In this document: in pieces, positions 1 to 9,785 of the stretch
Numbering within the stretch: the stretch's first letter is position 1
Layout: every line of letters begins with the position of its first letter
Source: Nitrosopumilus sp. b1
GTDB lineage: Archaea; Thermoproteota; Nitrososphaeria; Nitrososphaerales; Nitrosopumilaceae
NCBI RefSeq assembly: GCF_014078545.1
Contig: NZ_MU078723.1
Coordinates: 1 to 64,000 of the forward strand
Direction: 5' to 3'
Length of the DNA: 64,000 nucleotides
Notes under the pieces: generated by a model
Seen by the model: only the letters and a program-made list of their open reading frames with translations
The model's database searches: none
Told to the model about the DNA's origin: nothing
Program-made: the position numbers and the translations under genes

Positions 1-159
1 AAAGAGAAGGACTTTCTATGGGCGTTTTGTTTTGCTGGCGGCTCTGCTCAGGCAGCCCTTGATACAAAAGAGATTGGCTTACTCAAGGTACCAGAACGCG
101 GAGCTATTGAAACAAACGCATCTTATTTTTATAACACGATAAAATTTAGGCAGATTTAG
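1..159 (+). CDS. C-terminal end of an unidentified protein (partial)
   Basis: Frame 1 is open from the window edge to a TAG at 157-159 and gives 52 residues. The segment has a hydrophobic, small-residue stretch (WAFCFAGGSAQAALD) and ends in a basic tail. The start and most of the protein lie outside the window. I do not recognise the family and give no function. Codon use looks like that of neighbouring genes. Confidence 0.55.
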   Translation, partial: KEKDFLWAFCFAGGSAQAALDTKEIGLLKVPERGAIETNASYFYNTIKFRQI

Positions 160-237
160 TAAATCCAAAAACTTATGGCATTCCTTGATTAATCGTTTTG
201 AATTATCCAAATGAAGTTTATCGTGTATGAATTTTTC

Positions 238-405
238 TTATCTTACTCGTTTGTAGATTTCCTCAAACTCAATTGCAAGAGAGTAGGCAATGTTTAAAAT
301 TTTGGTCAGTTCATTCATAGTTTTCATCCCGCCTCCAATCTGTCTTAAGATTGTTAGTCCTTTTGTGGTGATGTTGGAGAAGGAGGCTTTTGATTGGTCC
401 AAGTT
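238..405 (-). pseudogene. Remnant of a winged-helix regulator C-terminus
   Basis: On the minus strand a frame is open from the TAA at 406-408 to a TAA at 238-240. It encodes a segment containing NITTKGLTILRQIGGGMKT and then a helical stretch ending FEEIYKRVR. This resembles the 'TxKG' wing and C-terminal dimerisation helix of small archaeal winged-helix regulators. There is no good start codon before the internal ATG at 325-327, and it overlaps the end of the upstream reading frame (354-608) in another frame. I read it as the frameshifted tail of a decayed gene. A short independent gene starting at 327 is the alternative. Confidence 0.3.
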
Positions 406-608
406 TTAAAAGAATCACGTAGATCCAAACAAAAATTTAAAACAAATTCTTTCCAGTTTGGCATTTTGTCCATTTTCTCTTTACCTAGGAATGCTTGAGA
501 TAGTTCATAGAATTCATTTTTTCTATCTCGGTATAACAATTCTAAAGCTTCGTTAACTTTCTCTTTATCGTAGCCTGAATTTATCATATACATTCCTATA
601 ATGTCCAT
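354..608 (-). CDS. Hypothetical protein, possibly frameshifted
   Basis: An 84-residue acidic/helical protein beginning MDIIGMYMINSGY. The first 70 residues look like a genuine helical protein. The last residues (QKPPSPTSPQKD) are low complexity and may be out-of-frame read-through, because a better-looking coding frame resumes at 238-405. A palindrome, TTCTAATAAATTAGAA (624-639), covers the expected TATA position of its promoter. Family not recognised. Confidence 0.4.
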   Translation of the reverse strand: MDIIGMYMINSGYDKEKVNEALELLYRDRKNEFYELSQAFLGKEKMDKMPNWKEFVLNFCLDLRDSFKTWTNQKPPSPTSPQKD

Positions 609-623
609 AAATCAAACATGAAT

Positions 624-639
624 TTCTAATAAATTAGAA
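624..639. promoter_or_regulatory. Palindrome over the promoter of the 354-608 gene
   Basis: TTCTAAT-AA-ATTAGAA has perfect 7-bp arms and lies 16-31 bp before the start at 608. On the minus strand it contains the AT-rich segment TAATTTATT, which could serve as the TATA element, so a bound regulator would block promoter recognition. AT-rich palindromes also arise by chance. Confidence 0.3.
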
Positions 640-763
640 TTTTGAAGAAAATCAGATTTGATAATTACTATAATTTCTTAAGGATAATTTCCTGAACGAA
701 ATCGTATACTTCTTGACTTGATAATGGATTTATCCTTTTATTGATCCAATTTATGATTCAATT

Positions 764-1762
764 ATGCACGTTGGTATCTATGGTAAAGGATTAACGGATT
801 CCTCATCAAAATTAATCAAGAAAATTTTTGAAGACAAGGGAATTTCCACATCACTTGTCTCAAAAACAAAATCAAAACCCTTTGATTTCATTATCGTACT
901 GGGTGGTGACAAGGGAGTACGCAACTATTTTCATCGTACCTTTGATTCGACAACACCAATACTTGGAATCAGCGAAGCTGAAATTAGTGGATTCTTGGCA
1001 CAAATAGATCTAAAAGAGCTTTCAAGTTATGTTGAGCGTCTGAAAAAACAAAAGTACACAGTAGAGGAAGTTCAGCGACTAGGAGTAAAAATTGATGGAA
1101 AGAATGTTTATCCTGTGTTAAATGATGTCTCTGTGTTTGCATCAAAGAGTGCAATGCTAATGGAGCATACACTGCGTGTTAATGGTGAAGAAGTATGGCA
1201 TGATAGCAGTGATGGAATAATTGTATCGACACCAATTGGTTCCTCTGCATATTCAATGTCTGCAGGAGGGCCTGTGATATTTCAAGAGTCTGCTGTCTTT
1301 GGAATAATCTCTGTAAACTCTTTGAATGTAACAAGAAGGCCCATAATAGTTTCAAATGATAGCTCAATTGAGATTGATGATATCTCATCTAGGTTACACT
1401 GTGAAGTAGTCTTGGATGGAATCGATAGGTACAATGTGAAAAAATTAGTAGAGTGCACAAAGTTTTTGCCTCCAGCCAGGATTATTCGAATGAAAAAGGA
1501 CTCTACTGCAATCTCTGCACTTGCAAAGAAGGTTCATCTTGCTGAGGAGCTACTCAGCATGCCTCCAAGCTCAAAGCTATTGTTAAAGATCCTAGAGTAT
1601 GAGGGAGCATTAACCCAAAAAGAGCTTGCAAGCAAAACATTACTTCCTGATAGAACAGTTCGATTAGCAATTAGCCATCTTTTGGATAAAGGATACGTAA
1701 AGCGTAAGGTGTCGATTCGTGATGCAAGACAGAAAATTTACGAGATATCAAAGATAGAATAA
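764..1762 (+). CDS. NAD kinase-like protein fused to a C-terminal winged helix
   Basis: 332 residues. Residues 1 to about 240 form an ATP-NAD kinase (PpnK/NadK) fold. DGIIVSTPIGSSAYSMSAGG matches the family's NAD-binding signature, and the early VLGGD is the ATP/NAD-site motif. NAD kinases make NADP from NAD and ATP or polyphosphate. Two things are odd. The usual GGDGT reads GGDKG here, although the aspartate is kept. Residues about 255-330 form an added winged helix (LLKILEYEGALTQKELASKTLLPDRTVRLAISHLLDKGYV) of MarR/ArsR character. The fusion suggests a DNA-binding sensor of NAD(P), or an enzyme with an accessory domain. The start ATG is preceded by AT-rich DNA with no Shine-Dalgarno sequence. 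Confidence 0.82.
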   Translation: MHVGIYGKGLTDSSSKLIKKIFEDKGISTSLVSKTKSKPFDFIIVLGGDKGVRNYFHRTFDSTTPILGISEAEISGFLAQIDLKELSSYVERLKKQKYTVEEVQRLGVKIDGKNVYPVLNDVSVFASKSAMLMEHTLRVNGEEVWHDSSDGIIVSTPIGSSAYSMSAGGPVIFQESAVFGIISVNSLNVTRRPIIVSNDSSIEIDDISSRLHCEVVLDGIDRYNVKKLVECTKFLPPARIIRMKKDSTAISALAKKVHLAEELLSMPPSSKLLLKILEYEGALTQKELASKTLLPDRTVRLAISHLLDKGYVKRKVSIRDARQKIYEISKIE

Positions 1763-1828
1763 ATAAAAAAACAATCCTCTCTTTTGTGACTTTGCTAAAA
1801 TGTTTTGCGATATGATGGGATTGAACGA

Positions 1829-3307
1829 TTAACTTCTTGATTCAACGAGTGGGTTTTTGAGTATTGGTAGTTTCACTACAAATGTTGAAGGATTGCTCTT
1901 GCATTCAATAGTTCCCTTGTGCTGTTCTACGATTCTTTTACAGCTTGCTAAACCCAATCCTGTACCTCTTTGTTTTGTAGTAAACAAAGGCTCAAAGATC
2001 ATTTCTTGAAATTCTGAATCAACTCCTAATCCCGAATCCTGAACCTCAATGATAATAGATTTAGAATCTCCTTTAGTTTTTACGCTGATCTCACCATTAT
2101 TAGATACTGCTTGAACCGCATTTACAAGCAGATTTGTGATTAATGTCTCAATTTTGGCTCGGTCACACACAAGATTATTGTTTGACAGTTCGAATTTTAT
2201 CTTAACATTCTTTGGTACTGCAATAGATGCAAAGGAATCTTTTACGATATCTGATATGTTACAGGAACTCAGTTGTAGCTCTTTTTCCCTGACATGCTCT
2301 AATACATTTTCAACCTGATGCGAGATGCGATGGATTGCTCTATCGATGACTCTGAATTTTTCTTCAATATTTTCATTCATTTTTGGATATGCTTCATGTT
2401 TGATGATGTCCATGGAGAGTTTAATTGCAGAGAGTGGGTTTCTCAAGTCATGTGCCAATCTTGCAGACAACTCCCCTATGGCTGAAAGTCGTTCCTGTTT
2501 TTTTACCTCATCTGTTTTTACCATAATTTCATTTGACAATTGGTTTATACTGTTAGAAATTTCATCAAACTCATCATTAGTTTTATCCAATTTTATATCG
2601 TATTTGCCAGAAGATATTTCCTGAGTAACTTTGCTGATATTTTTTATTGAAGAATTTACTGAATTAATGATCAAAATTGAAATTACTAATGATATTCCAA
2701 CAGAAATTATTAACAAGAAATTTTGTGAATAATTTGATTCTTCAACAATAGAATTAATTTGTGCTTGGTTTATGTTTTGACCCTGTGATTCCATTTGTTT
2801 TGCCATACTTAACAATTCAAGAAAATGTTTTTCCTCTTCAACTATTTCATCAAAATTAAATCCAAACAGTGTGCTTTGATTAATTTCATTTGAAAATATC
2901 CCAATTGATACATCGTGGTAATTTTGTAGGCTAATTTGCATATCACTAGCATATGCATGCATTTGTTCCCTCATCATTTGATCTGCAAGGTATTTGTCAT
3001 TATTTTTTACCAATCTCAAGTCATCATACTCTTGAATCAAATTCTTGGTGTTTTCAAAGTTTCTGAAAAATTCTTCTTTGATTTCAACATCGTTGCCTTT
3101 AGCTATATCCTCGTAAAACTTGGCATTCATTTTCATAAAATTGGTATCAATCTTTTCAAGTATAGTCAATGCAGGAATGCTCATAAAGTGATGATAATTT
3201 GCTACGGTTTCCATCTTTTCGTTGTAGTGCTTGTCCATTAGAAAATTTACTCCAAATACAAGCAGTAACATGGTAAGGCCTATGGCGAGTTTTACTTTAA
3301 TTTTCAA
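1829..3307 (-). CDS. Membrane sensor histidine kinase
   Basis: 492 residues. Transmembrane segment 1 is at about 7-24, followed by an extracytoplasmic helical sensor region (about 25-195), TM2 at about 196-216, a HAMP-like linker, a HisKA domain with H-box LSARLAHDLRNPLSAIKLS (phospho-acceptor His286), and a HATPase_c domain. The latter has an N-box-like NLLVNAVQAV, G1 DSGLG and G2 GTGLGLASCKRIVEQH. It would phosphorylate a response regulator in answer to an external or membrane signal. No response regulator is adjacent; receiver proteins in this window lie at 14.4, 36.6 and 58.6 kb, so the partner is unknown. The sensor region resembles four-helix-bundle chemoreceptor-type sensors. Confidence 0.93.
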   Translation of the reverse strand: MKIKVKLAIGLTMLLLVFGVNFLMDKHYNEKMETVANYHHFMSIPALTILEKIDTNFMKMNAKFYEDIAKGNDVEIKEEFFRNFENTKNLIQEYDDLRLVKNNDKYLADQMMREQMHAYASDMQISLQNYHDVSIGIFSNEINQSTLFGFNFDEIVEEEKHFLELLSMAKQMESQGQNINQAQINSIVEESNYSQNFLLIISVGISLVISILIINSVNSSIKNISKVTQEISSGKYDIKLDKTNDEFDEISNSINQLSNEIMVKTDEVKKQERLSAIGELSARLAHDLRNPLSAIKLSMDIIKHEAYPKMNENIEEKFRVIDRAIHRISHQVENVLEHVREKELQLSSCNISDIVKDSFASIAVPKNVKIKFELSNNNLVCDRAKIETLITNLLVNAVQAVSNNGEISVKTKGDSKSIIIEVQDSGLGVDSEFQEMIFEPLFTTKQRGTGLGLASCKRIVEQHKGTIECKSNPSTFVVKLPILKNPLVESRS

Positions 3308-3593
3308 ATTTAGCTCCTATTGGTTATGATGAATATTTTTTATTATCATAAAAGATCCTGTTCACAAAAAACGAGCTAGAGGTAATATTTTTGCTAATAG
3401 TAAACATTACTTTTTTTGGTATCATTAGAATTAGTGGATATTGTTGAATAATCCAAAAGTAAATTTTGCTTCATATTCGGAATTTGTTTTCATCACGTTA
3501 AGAGGAATCAGAGAGAACCCTTTGGAATAATCATTAGCAGATTATTTTTTTTCTTCTTGTAATTAATTCTATAATTTTCTACTTGGAAAAATA

Positions 3594-3698
3594 TTACCGA
3601 TTTCTATCCCAGTGGCAATCACAGTTGCATCCTTTTTGGCATTTCATCCGTTTGCAATCAGAACAGACTTTGCTTCTCCAAAATGGTGCAGTGTTCAT
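3594..3698 (-). CDS. Cys-rich 34-residue microprotein
   Basis: An overlooked ORF of 34 codons: MNTAPFWRSKVCSDCKRM, then KCQKGCNCDCHWDRNR, ending in TAA. Six cysteines and one histidine in 23 residues suggest zinc binding (C-x2-C ... C-x3-C-x-C-x-C-H). Support for a real gene is a TATA-like ttttataaat at about 3716-3727 (read on the minus strand), about 25 bp before the ATG, as expected for a leaderless archaeal mRNA. It sits alone in the gap between the histidine kinase and pyrG. No family recognised. Confidence 0.55.
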   Translation of the reverse strand: MNTAPFWRSKVCSDCKRMKCQKGCNCDCHWDRNR

Positions 3699-3764
3699 GA
3701 CTCTAGTATGCATTCAATTTATAAAAATTCTATAGGGTTTTACCGGGTTTGAGACTCTAAACAA

Positions 3765-5381
3765 CTACTTTTGGGCAGCCGCACTAACAAATGCCTCAAA
3801 GACATTTTCAGGAAATCCCGGCCTACTGTTAAACTCTGGGTGGAATTGAACTCCAATGAAGAATTTGTGTGATGGAATCTCAAGAATCTCCATTCTCTTT
3901 CCACTATCGCTTTCACCAGTAAAGAATAATCCTTTTTCATTAAATTGACTGATGTAATCCTTGTTTACCTCGTATCTGTGTCTGTGTCTTTTTGATATTG
4001 TTTTAGATTTGTAAATTTTCTTTGCAACAGAATCTTCCTTTACAAAGATTTCATTTGCACCTAATCTCAGTGAGCCGCCCATGTCTTCGATGTCTTTTTG
4101 TTCAGGTAGCAGATCAATGATTGGATTTTTTGCATTTGCCTTGATTTCAGTAGAGTTTGCATCTTCTAGCCTCAAAACACTTCTTGCAAAGGCAACTGCT
4201 GCTAGCTGGAATCCAAAGCAGATTCCTAGATATGGGATATTATTTTCCCGTGCATATTCTGCTGTTTTGATAATCCCTTCTGAACCCCTTGTTCCAAATC
4301 CTCCTGGAACTAGTATGCCATCATAGTTTGATAGTATTTTATAATCTGGTATTGATTCTGAATCAATCCAATCAATCTTTACTGATTTTCCAATCTTTGC
4401 ACTTGCATGATGTAACGCATGATTAACACTAACATAACTATCAGCCAGAGTAACATACTTGCCAACCATTGCAATCTTTACTGGTTTATCCTCATGATTC
4501 AGCATAGATTCTACAATTCCATTCCACTTGTCCCAATTAGCAGATGCATTGACGAGTCCAACTTTGCCAAACTTTGTAAAGATTGAATCCACTATTCCTT
4601 GATCATACAGTATCTGTGGTACCTGGAATATTGATTTTACATCATGACATGATAGTACGTCATCCTGTGTAACATTTGTAAATAATGCAATCTTCTTTTT
4701 GGTCTTTTCTTGTAATGGTTCTGTGCATCTTACTGCCAAAAAGTCTGGCTGAATACCAATTCTTCTTAACTCCTGTGCACTGTGCTGTGTTGGTTTTGTC
4801 TTTTGTTCTCCTACAACATCTAGTGAAGGGGCTAAGGTTACATGAACAAAGATTACATTCTTTGGTCCCTGTTCCACTCTAATCTGCCTTAATGCCTCTA
4901 AAAATGGGAGACTCTCAATGTCGCCGACTGTTCCACCACATTCAACAATTAAAACATCTAATTCCTCAGATTCAGCTACCTGAAAAATTCTATTTTTTAT
5001 CTCATCTGTAACGTGAGGTATAATCTGAACACATGCACCAAGATACTCTCCTTTTCTTTCTGCCTCTATTACCTTGGAATAGACCTGCGCTGTAGTGATA
5101 TTGTGGCTCTTTAGAATATTTTGATTCAAGAATCGCTCATAATTTCCAATATCCATATCACATTCGCCCCCGTCTTCTGTGACAAAGACCTCACCATGTG
5201 CAACAGGATTCATCGTTCCTGCATCATAGTTCAGATATGGATCGATCTTAATGCATGATACCTTTTGATTTGATAACTGTAATAATTTTGCAATGGATGA
5301 AGTCACGACTCCTTTGCCAAGGCCAGACATTACACCCCCTGTTACGAAAATGAACTTTGTCTGCACATATATGAATGACAT
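3765..5381 (-). CDS. pyrG: CTP synthase (glutamine-hydrolysing)
   Basis: 538 residues, the usual length. The N-terminal amidoligase begins [18 protein letters not shown], the P-loop signature of the family, and continues with [16 protein letters not shown]. The C-terminal class I glutamine amidotransferase has the nucleophile in [11 protein letters not shown] and the His/Glu of VQFHPEF. It converts UTP, ATP and glutamine to CTP. It lies just downstream of trpA on the same strand (18-nt gap), so it may be co-transcribed with the end of the trp operon, or may have its own promoter further upstream. Confidence 0.97.
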   Translation of the reverse strand: MSFIYVQTKFIFVTGGVMSGLGKGVVTSSIAKLLQLSNQKVSCIKIDPYLNYDAGTMNPVAHGEVFVTEDGGECDMDIGNYERFLNQNILKSHNITTAQVYSKVIEAERKGEYLGACVQIIPHVTDEIKNRIFQVAESEELDVLIVECGGTVGDIESLPFLEALRQIRVEQGPKNVIFVHVTLAPSLDVVGEQKTKPTQHSAQELRRIGIQPDFLAVRCTEPLQEKTKKKIALFTNVTQDDVLSCHDVKSIFQVPQILYDQGIVDSIFTKFGKVGLVNASANWDKWNGIVESMLNHEDKPVKIAMVGKYVTLADSYVSVNHALHHASAKIGKSVKIDWIDSESIPDYKILSNYDGILVPGGFGTRGSEGIIKTAEYARENNIPYLGICFGFQLAAVAFARSVLRLEDANSTEIKANAKNPIIDLLPEQKDIEDMGGSLRLGANEIFVKEDSVAKKIYKSKTISKRHRHRYEVNKDYISQFNEKGLFFTGESDSGKRMEILEIPSHKFFIGVQFHPEFNSRPGFPENVFEAFVSAAAQK

Positions 5382-5398
5382 ATCGGGTTTTTAATCGT

Positions 5399-6205
5399 TT
5401 ATCTTGACTTTGTCTGTGTTTTCAAACTTTTAGTAAATTTGAAAATCCTGTCTTGTAGTTTTGATGAGGGAGTACTCTCCATTATTCTAAGAAATGCACT
5501 ACCAACAATTACTCCATTTGCACCAGCTGCGACATATCTTTTAACATCTGATGGAGTAGATACTCCAAATCCAATCCCTATTGGAATTTTATTTTTTGTA
5601 ATCTTTTTTACCGTTTTTACAGCTGTTATGGAATAATTTTGAATACTTGTCTTGATTCCAGTAGTGCCATACACTGCTACAAGATACAAAAAGCCAGAGC
5701 TTGCCTTTAGTATTTTTTCAATTCTGCTTTTGGTAGTATTTGGTGAGACCAAGAAAATCGTATCAACTTTTGCTTTTTTTGCAGCAGCCAAATACTCTGA
5801 GGATTCTTCAACTGACATGTCTGGTAGAATCAGTCCATCAATTCCTGCCTTTTTTACTTCATTGATGAACTTTTGATATCCCTTGTGATACAGAATGTTT
5901 GCATATGTCATAAGGACTAGTGGAATGTCTGTCTCTTTTCTTATCGTCTTTACGATATCAAGAAACTTTTTCATCTTTGTTCCCTTTGATAATGAAACGG
6001 TACTGGCATTCTGTATGACAGGACCATCTGCTAATGGATCAGAGAATGGGAATCCTAATTCTATAATGTCTGCACCTCCCTTGATCAGTCCTCGAATAGT
6101 TGAGATGGTATCTTTGTCTGGCAAAAATCCAACCATAACATAAGCAATTAATGCCTTTTCGTTCTTAGAGTCTAACTCCTTGAACTTTAATTCAATTCTT
6201 GACAT
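5399..6205 (-). CDS. trpA: Tryptophan synthase alpha subunit
   Basis: 268 residues. A TIM-barrel enzyme with the family motif [16 protein letters not shown] carrying the catalytic Glu and Asp. [18 protein letters not shown] and GIGFGVSTP line the phosphate/indole site. It cleaves indole-3-glycerol phosphate to indole and glyceraldehyde-3-phosphate and passes indole to TrpB. Last gene of the trp operon; its start overlaps the end of trpB by 14 nt. Confidence 0.97.
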   Translation of the reverse strand: MSRIELKFKELDSKNEKALIAYVMVGFLPDKDTISTIRGLIKGGADIIELGFPFSDPLADGPVIQNASTVSLSKGTKMKKFLDIVKTIRKETDIPLVLMTYANILYHKGYQKFINEVKKAGIDGLILPDMSVEESSEYLAAAKKAKVDTIFLVSPNTTKSRIEKILKASSGFLYLVAVYGTTGIKTSIQNYSITAVKTVKKITKNKIPIGIGFGVSTPSDVKRYVAAGANGVIVGSAFLRIMESTPSSKLQDRIFKFTKSLKTQTKSR

Positions 6206-7382
6206 TTTTCTTCATGTACTCTTCTACTACTTCGACGTCTTTGTCTCCTCTGCCAGATAATGTAACTACAATTGATTCAGATTTTGGGCTGTTTCTTGCA
6301 ACTTTGATTGCCTCTGCAATTGCATGTGATGATTCAAGTGCTGGAATGATTCCTTCAGTTCTAGTTAGGAGCAAGAATGCATCAATTGTTTCTGAATCCT
6401 TTGCACTGTGATACTTTACTCGTTTTTGATCCTTTAGATATGCATGCTCTGGGCCAACCCCTGGATAATCCAGTCCTGCTGATATACTATGTGTCTCCTT
6501 GATTTGCCCTTCTGCATCCTGTAAAAGATATGTCATCATGCCATGTAAGATTCCCTTGCTTCCAGCAGATAGTGTAGCTGAGTGATAGTCTGATTTTAGG
6601 CCCTTTCCTGCAGCCTCTACACCAATTATCTTTGCATTTGAATCAACTAGTGGATAAAACGTTCCAATTGCGTTAGAGCCTCCACCAACACATGCAATTA
6701 CTGTATCTGGTGTTTTATTTTCTAATTTCTTCATCTGTTGTTTAATCTCTTGACCGATAACTGATTGAAAGTCCCTCACCATTACAGGATATGGATGTGG
6801 TCCCACTGCAGAACCCAATAGATAGTAAGTGTCATTTACATTTGTAATCCAGTCTCGTATAGCTTCATTGATTGCATCCTTTAGTGTTTGTGAACCTGAC
6901 TTTACTGGATGCACTTTGGAGCCAAGCAAATTCATTCTAAAAACATTTAGCTTTTGTCGTATTGTGTCCTTGTATCCCATGTAAACTTCTGACTTCATCT
7001 TCAAACATGCACATGCCATTGCAGTTGCAACACCATGTTGGCCTGCACCAGTTTCTGCAATGATTCTCTTTTTGTTCATTCTCTTTGCAAGGAGTGCCTG
7101 TCCTAGTGTATTGTTTATCTTGTGAGCGCCACCGTGCAGCAAGTCTTCTCTTTTTAGATAAATTTTAGCACCGCCAATCTTTTCTGTTAGGTTCTTTGCA
7201 TAGTATAGGGGAGTTGGCCTTCCGGCATACTCCTTTAGGTAATAATCAAGTTCTGCTTTGAATTTTTTATCATCTTTAATCTTTAGATAATTTTCTTCTA
7301 GCTCCTCAATTGCTGGAACTAGCGTTTCAGGAATGTATTTTCCACCAAATTCACCGAATCTGCCGTTTTTTGGATACTTCAA
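6192..7382 (-). CDS. trpB: Tryptophan synthase beta subunit
   Basis: 396 residues. The N-terminus [16 protein letters not shown], the PLP-lysine motif [18 protein letters not shown] and the PLP phosphate loop GGGSNAIG mark the canonical TrpB1 type that pairs with TrpA, not the longer solo TrpB2. It condenses indole with serine. The start overlaps the end of trpC by 4 nt, indicating translational coupling. Confidence 0.97.
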   Translation of the reverse strand: MKYPKNGRFGEFGGKYIPETLVPAIEELEENYLKIKDDKKFKAELDYYLKEYAGRPTPLYYAKNLTEKIGGAKIYLKREDLLHGGAHKINNTLGQALLAKRMNKKRIIAETGAGQHGVATAMACACLKMKSEVYMGYKDTIRQKLNVFRMNLLGSKVHPVKSGSQTLKDAINEAIRDWITNVNDTYYLLGSAVGPHPYPVMVRDFQSVIGQEIKQQMKKLENKTPDTVIACVGGGSNAIGTFYPLVDSNAKIIGVEAAGKGLKSDYHSATLSAGSKGILHGMMTYLLQDAEGQIKETHSISAGLDYPGVGPEHAYLKDQKRVKYHSAKDSETIDAFLLLTRTEGIIPALESSHAIAEAIKVARNSPKSESIVVTLSGRGDKDVEVVEEYMKKNVKN

Positions 7383-8152
7383 TATGCACTCACCAATTTT
7401 CTCACATTCTCTCTGATATTATCGCTTTTCATTATGCTGGAACCAATTAGGAATCCACTCGCACCACACTTTCTCAGATACTTGATGTCATCTGGTGTCT
7501 CTATGCCACTTTCTGAAATAATTGGTCTATCTTGCTTGTACTCTTTGAGTAGATTCTCAGTTGTCTTTAGATCAATCTCTAATGTGTCTAAATTTCTATT
7601 GTTTATTCCAACCAAATCTGCATCTGTCTTTAGAGCACTTTCTAGCTCTGATTTTGTATGGACTTCTAGCAGTATCTTTAGTCCTTTTTTGTGACCATAA
7701 TCGATAAACTCATCAATCTCCTTTAGGTGGCCCTGCTCAAATAATGACTGGATTAGAAGCATGTAATCTGCACCAATCTTTCTTGCAGTATCTATCTGGA
7801 CCTTGTCAATCATGATATCCTTCATGAGCATAGGCACCTTTACCTCACGTCTTACCTGCATGAAAAAGTCTGGACTACCATTAAACAGGTATGGCTGAGT
7901 CAATACGGATAATGCACTAGAGCCTCCCTCAATCATTGCATTTGCAATCCTTACAGGATCTGATGTTGTTCTGATTTTACCTAGTGAGGGTGATGCAAAT
8001 TTTATCTCAGTGATTAATGTTGGATGCTGATTGACTCGTATAGTCTGCAGCAAGTCTTGGGTTGATTGTTCCAGATTTGCATCAACTTCATACACTCCAT
8101 CATCAATTGCAGCTTGTGAGTTGTTGAGAAGCTTTGTTAGAATATTGTCTAT
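7379..8152 (-). CDS. trpC: Indole-3-glycerol phosphate synthase (unusual AUA start proposed)
   Basis: TIM-barrel [57 protein letters not shown] and [11 protein letters not shown] are family motifs. The first conventional start is GTG at 8095, which gives 238 residues and drops the N-terminal helix. The open frame continues upstream with [19 protein letters not shown], typical of IGPS N-termini, to an ATA at 8152. ATA at this position overlaps the trpD stop as ATAG, a 4-nt overlap like those at the trpE/G, trpG/D and trpC/B junctions. The extended protein is 257 residues, the normal length. The only other candidate is ATC at 8155; the next codon upstream is a stop. The gene call is secure; the start is an inference. 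Confidence 0.93.
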   Translation of the reverse strand: MDNILTKLLNNSQAAIDDGVYEVDANLEQSTQDLLQTIRVNQHPTLITEIKFASPSLGKIRTTSDPVRIANAMIEGGSSALSVLTQPYLFNGSPDFFMQVRREVKVPMLMKDIMIDKVQIDTARKIGADYMLLIQSLFEQGHLKEIDEFIDYGHKKGLKILLEVHTKSELESALKTDADLVGINNRNLDTLEIDLKTTENLLKEYKQDRPIISESGIETPDDIKYLRKCGASGFLIGSSIMKSDNIRENVRKLVSAY

Positions 8153-9195
8153 GATTCAAGCACCTCTTTGATTCTTGTTTGGTCTCCAGTATTTTTTATA
8201 AATTCTGTAAATAACTTGAATGCCTTACCGTCATTGATTGATGATAATGCCAGTTCCACTCCTTCATCAAAGCTGTTTGTGATTCCATTTACAATTAATC
8301 CACCTGCTGCATTTAGCGCAGTAGTTTCAATCATTGCCTGATTTGCAGTTCCGTTTAACACATCAACAAATGACTTGATTGCCTCTTCTTTTGTGTTTAT
8401 TTGGATATCCTTAATTGGTGATTTGTGTAATCCGACCATCTCAGGATTTACGATATTTGTTAGAATCTTGCCATTTTTTAAAAAGCAGACCTTGTTGTTT
8501 GCACTGGTTGAAAACTCATCCATTCCATTTTCTGACTTTACAGTCATGATATACTCTGCACCATTCTTTTGCAAAATCTTTGGCAATCTTTCTAGTAGAT
8601 CATCCGAAGATACTCCAATTAGCTGATTTTTCACCCCTGCAGGATTTGTTAGCGGTCCTAAAATGTTAAAGGCGGTTCTCGTTTGCAGTTTTTTTCTTGC
8701 ACTGGCAATATGCTTCATTGCTGGATGAAACTTTTGTGCAAACATAAAGCAGATGTTAAATTTTTTCAAAACTTTTCTAATTGAATCTGGCTCTTGCATC
8801 AAGTCATATCCAAAGTACTCAAAGATATCTGCACTGCCAAAGATTCCTGAATTTGATCTGTTTCCATGCTTTGCAACGATTCCGCCTGATGCTGCAATAA
8901 CAAAGGATGCCGTAGTTGAGATGTTAAATGTCTGGAGTTTGTCGCCTCCTGTACCGCACACATCTATGATTCTGCCCTCATTCTCAGGCGTAATCTTTAG
9001 GGAAAACTCATTCATCTTTTCAAGCATTCCTAGTAACTCCTCATCTGTCTCTCCCTTTTCTGTTAGTCCTGATAGAAAGTCATAGTTTTCTTGCTCTGTT
9101 GTCTTTCCAGAGAGAATCTCTGTCATTATTTCAGTAATCTCTTTGTGTGATAGATTGGTTTTTTCTTGTAATTTTTTTATTGAATTAGAAATCAT
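8149..9195 (-). CDS. trpD: Anthranilate phosphoribosyltransferase
   Basis: 348 residues. The PRPP-binding signature IIDVCGTGGDKLQTFNIST and KHGNRSNSG are diagnostic, as is ILGPLTNPA. It transfers phosphoribose from PRPP to anthranilate. The start overlaps trpG by 4 nt and the stop (TAG) overlaps the proposed trpC start by 4 nt. Confidence 0.97.
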   Translation of the reverse strand: MISNSIKKLQEKTNLSHKEITEIMTEILSGKTTEQENYDFLSGLTEKGETDEELLGMLEKMNEFSLKITPENEGRIIDVCGTGGDKLQTFNISTTASFVIAASGGIVAKHGNRSNSGIFGSADIFEYFGYDLMQEPDSIRKVLKKFNICFMFAQKFHPAMKHIASARKKLQTRTAFNILGPLTNPAGVKNQLIGVSSDDLLERLPKILQKNGAEYIMTVKSENGMDEFSTSANNKVCFLKNGKILTNIVNPEMVGLHKSPIKDIQINTKEEAIKSFVDVLNGTANQAMIETTALNAAGGLIVNGITNSFDEGVELALSSINDGKAFKLFTEFIKNTGDQTRIKEVLES

Positions 9196-9785
9196 TTTTG
9201 TGCCTTCACCTGCTTGATAAAATTATTGAGAATTATCTTTCCATCTTCAGTCATTATTGATTCTGGATGAAACTGGACACCCTGTATCAAATAGTCCTTG
9301 TGCTTTATTGCCATTATTTCTCCATCATCTGTTGCAGTTGCAATGACTTCTAGTGAGTCTGGAATGATTGTCTTGTCTCCAACTAACGAGTGATATCTAG
9401 TTGCTCTAAATGGATTCTTTACCCCTTCAAACAATGAATCTTTTTTGTATTCTACCTTGCTTGTCTTTCCATGTCGAACGCATCCTGCATTTGTAACTTG
9501 TCCGCCAAATGCTGAAATAATTCCTTGGTGACCAAGACAGACACCTAGAATTGGTTTTGTTGGGCCAAGCTCCTTGATAACACTAGAGCAGATTCCAAAA
9601 TATTTCTCATCATCGGGCGTACCAGGCCCCGGGGAGATTATTATTGCATCATAGTTGTTTTGCTTTATTTGATCAATTGTTATCTTGTCATTTCGAATCA
9701 CATCACAATCAACGCCTAGCTCCCCAAGATACTGCGCCAAATTATACACAAAGGAATCATAGTTGTCTATTATCAGAAATTTCAT
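9192..9785 (-). CDS. trpG: Anthranilate synthase glutaminase subunit
   Basis: 197 residues. A class I glutamine amidotransferase starting FLIIDNYDSFVYNLAQYLGE, with nucleophile Cys in ILGVCLGHQGI, the His/Glu pair in GVQFHPESIMTEDG, and oxyanion segment ISPGPGTPDD. It delivers ammonia to TrpE. It overlaps trpE by 4 nt. It could in principle also serve PabB, but its position in the operon makes TrpE the natural partner. Confidence 0.96.
   Translation of the reverse strand: MKFLIIDNYDSFVYNLAQYLGELGVDCDVIRNDKITIDQIKQNNYDAIIISPGPGTPDDEKYFGICSSVIKELGPTKPILGVCLGHQGIISAFGGQVTNAGCVRHGKTSKVEYKKDSLFEGVKNPFRATRYHSLVGDKTIIPDSLEVIATATDDGEIMAIKHKDYLIQGVQFHPESIMTEDGKIILNNFIKQVKAQK

Noticed and set aside
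984-1388. Antisense ORFs across the NAD kinase gene
   Set aside because: Leu/Gln/His-rich translations typical of antisense shadow frames.
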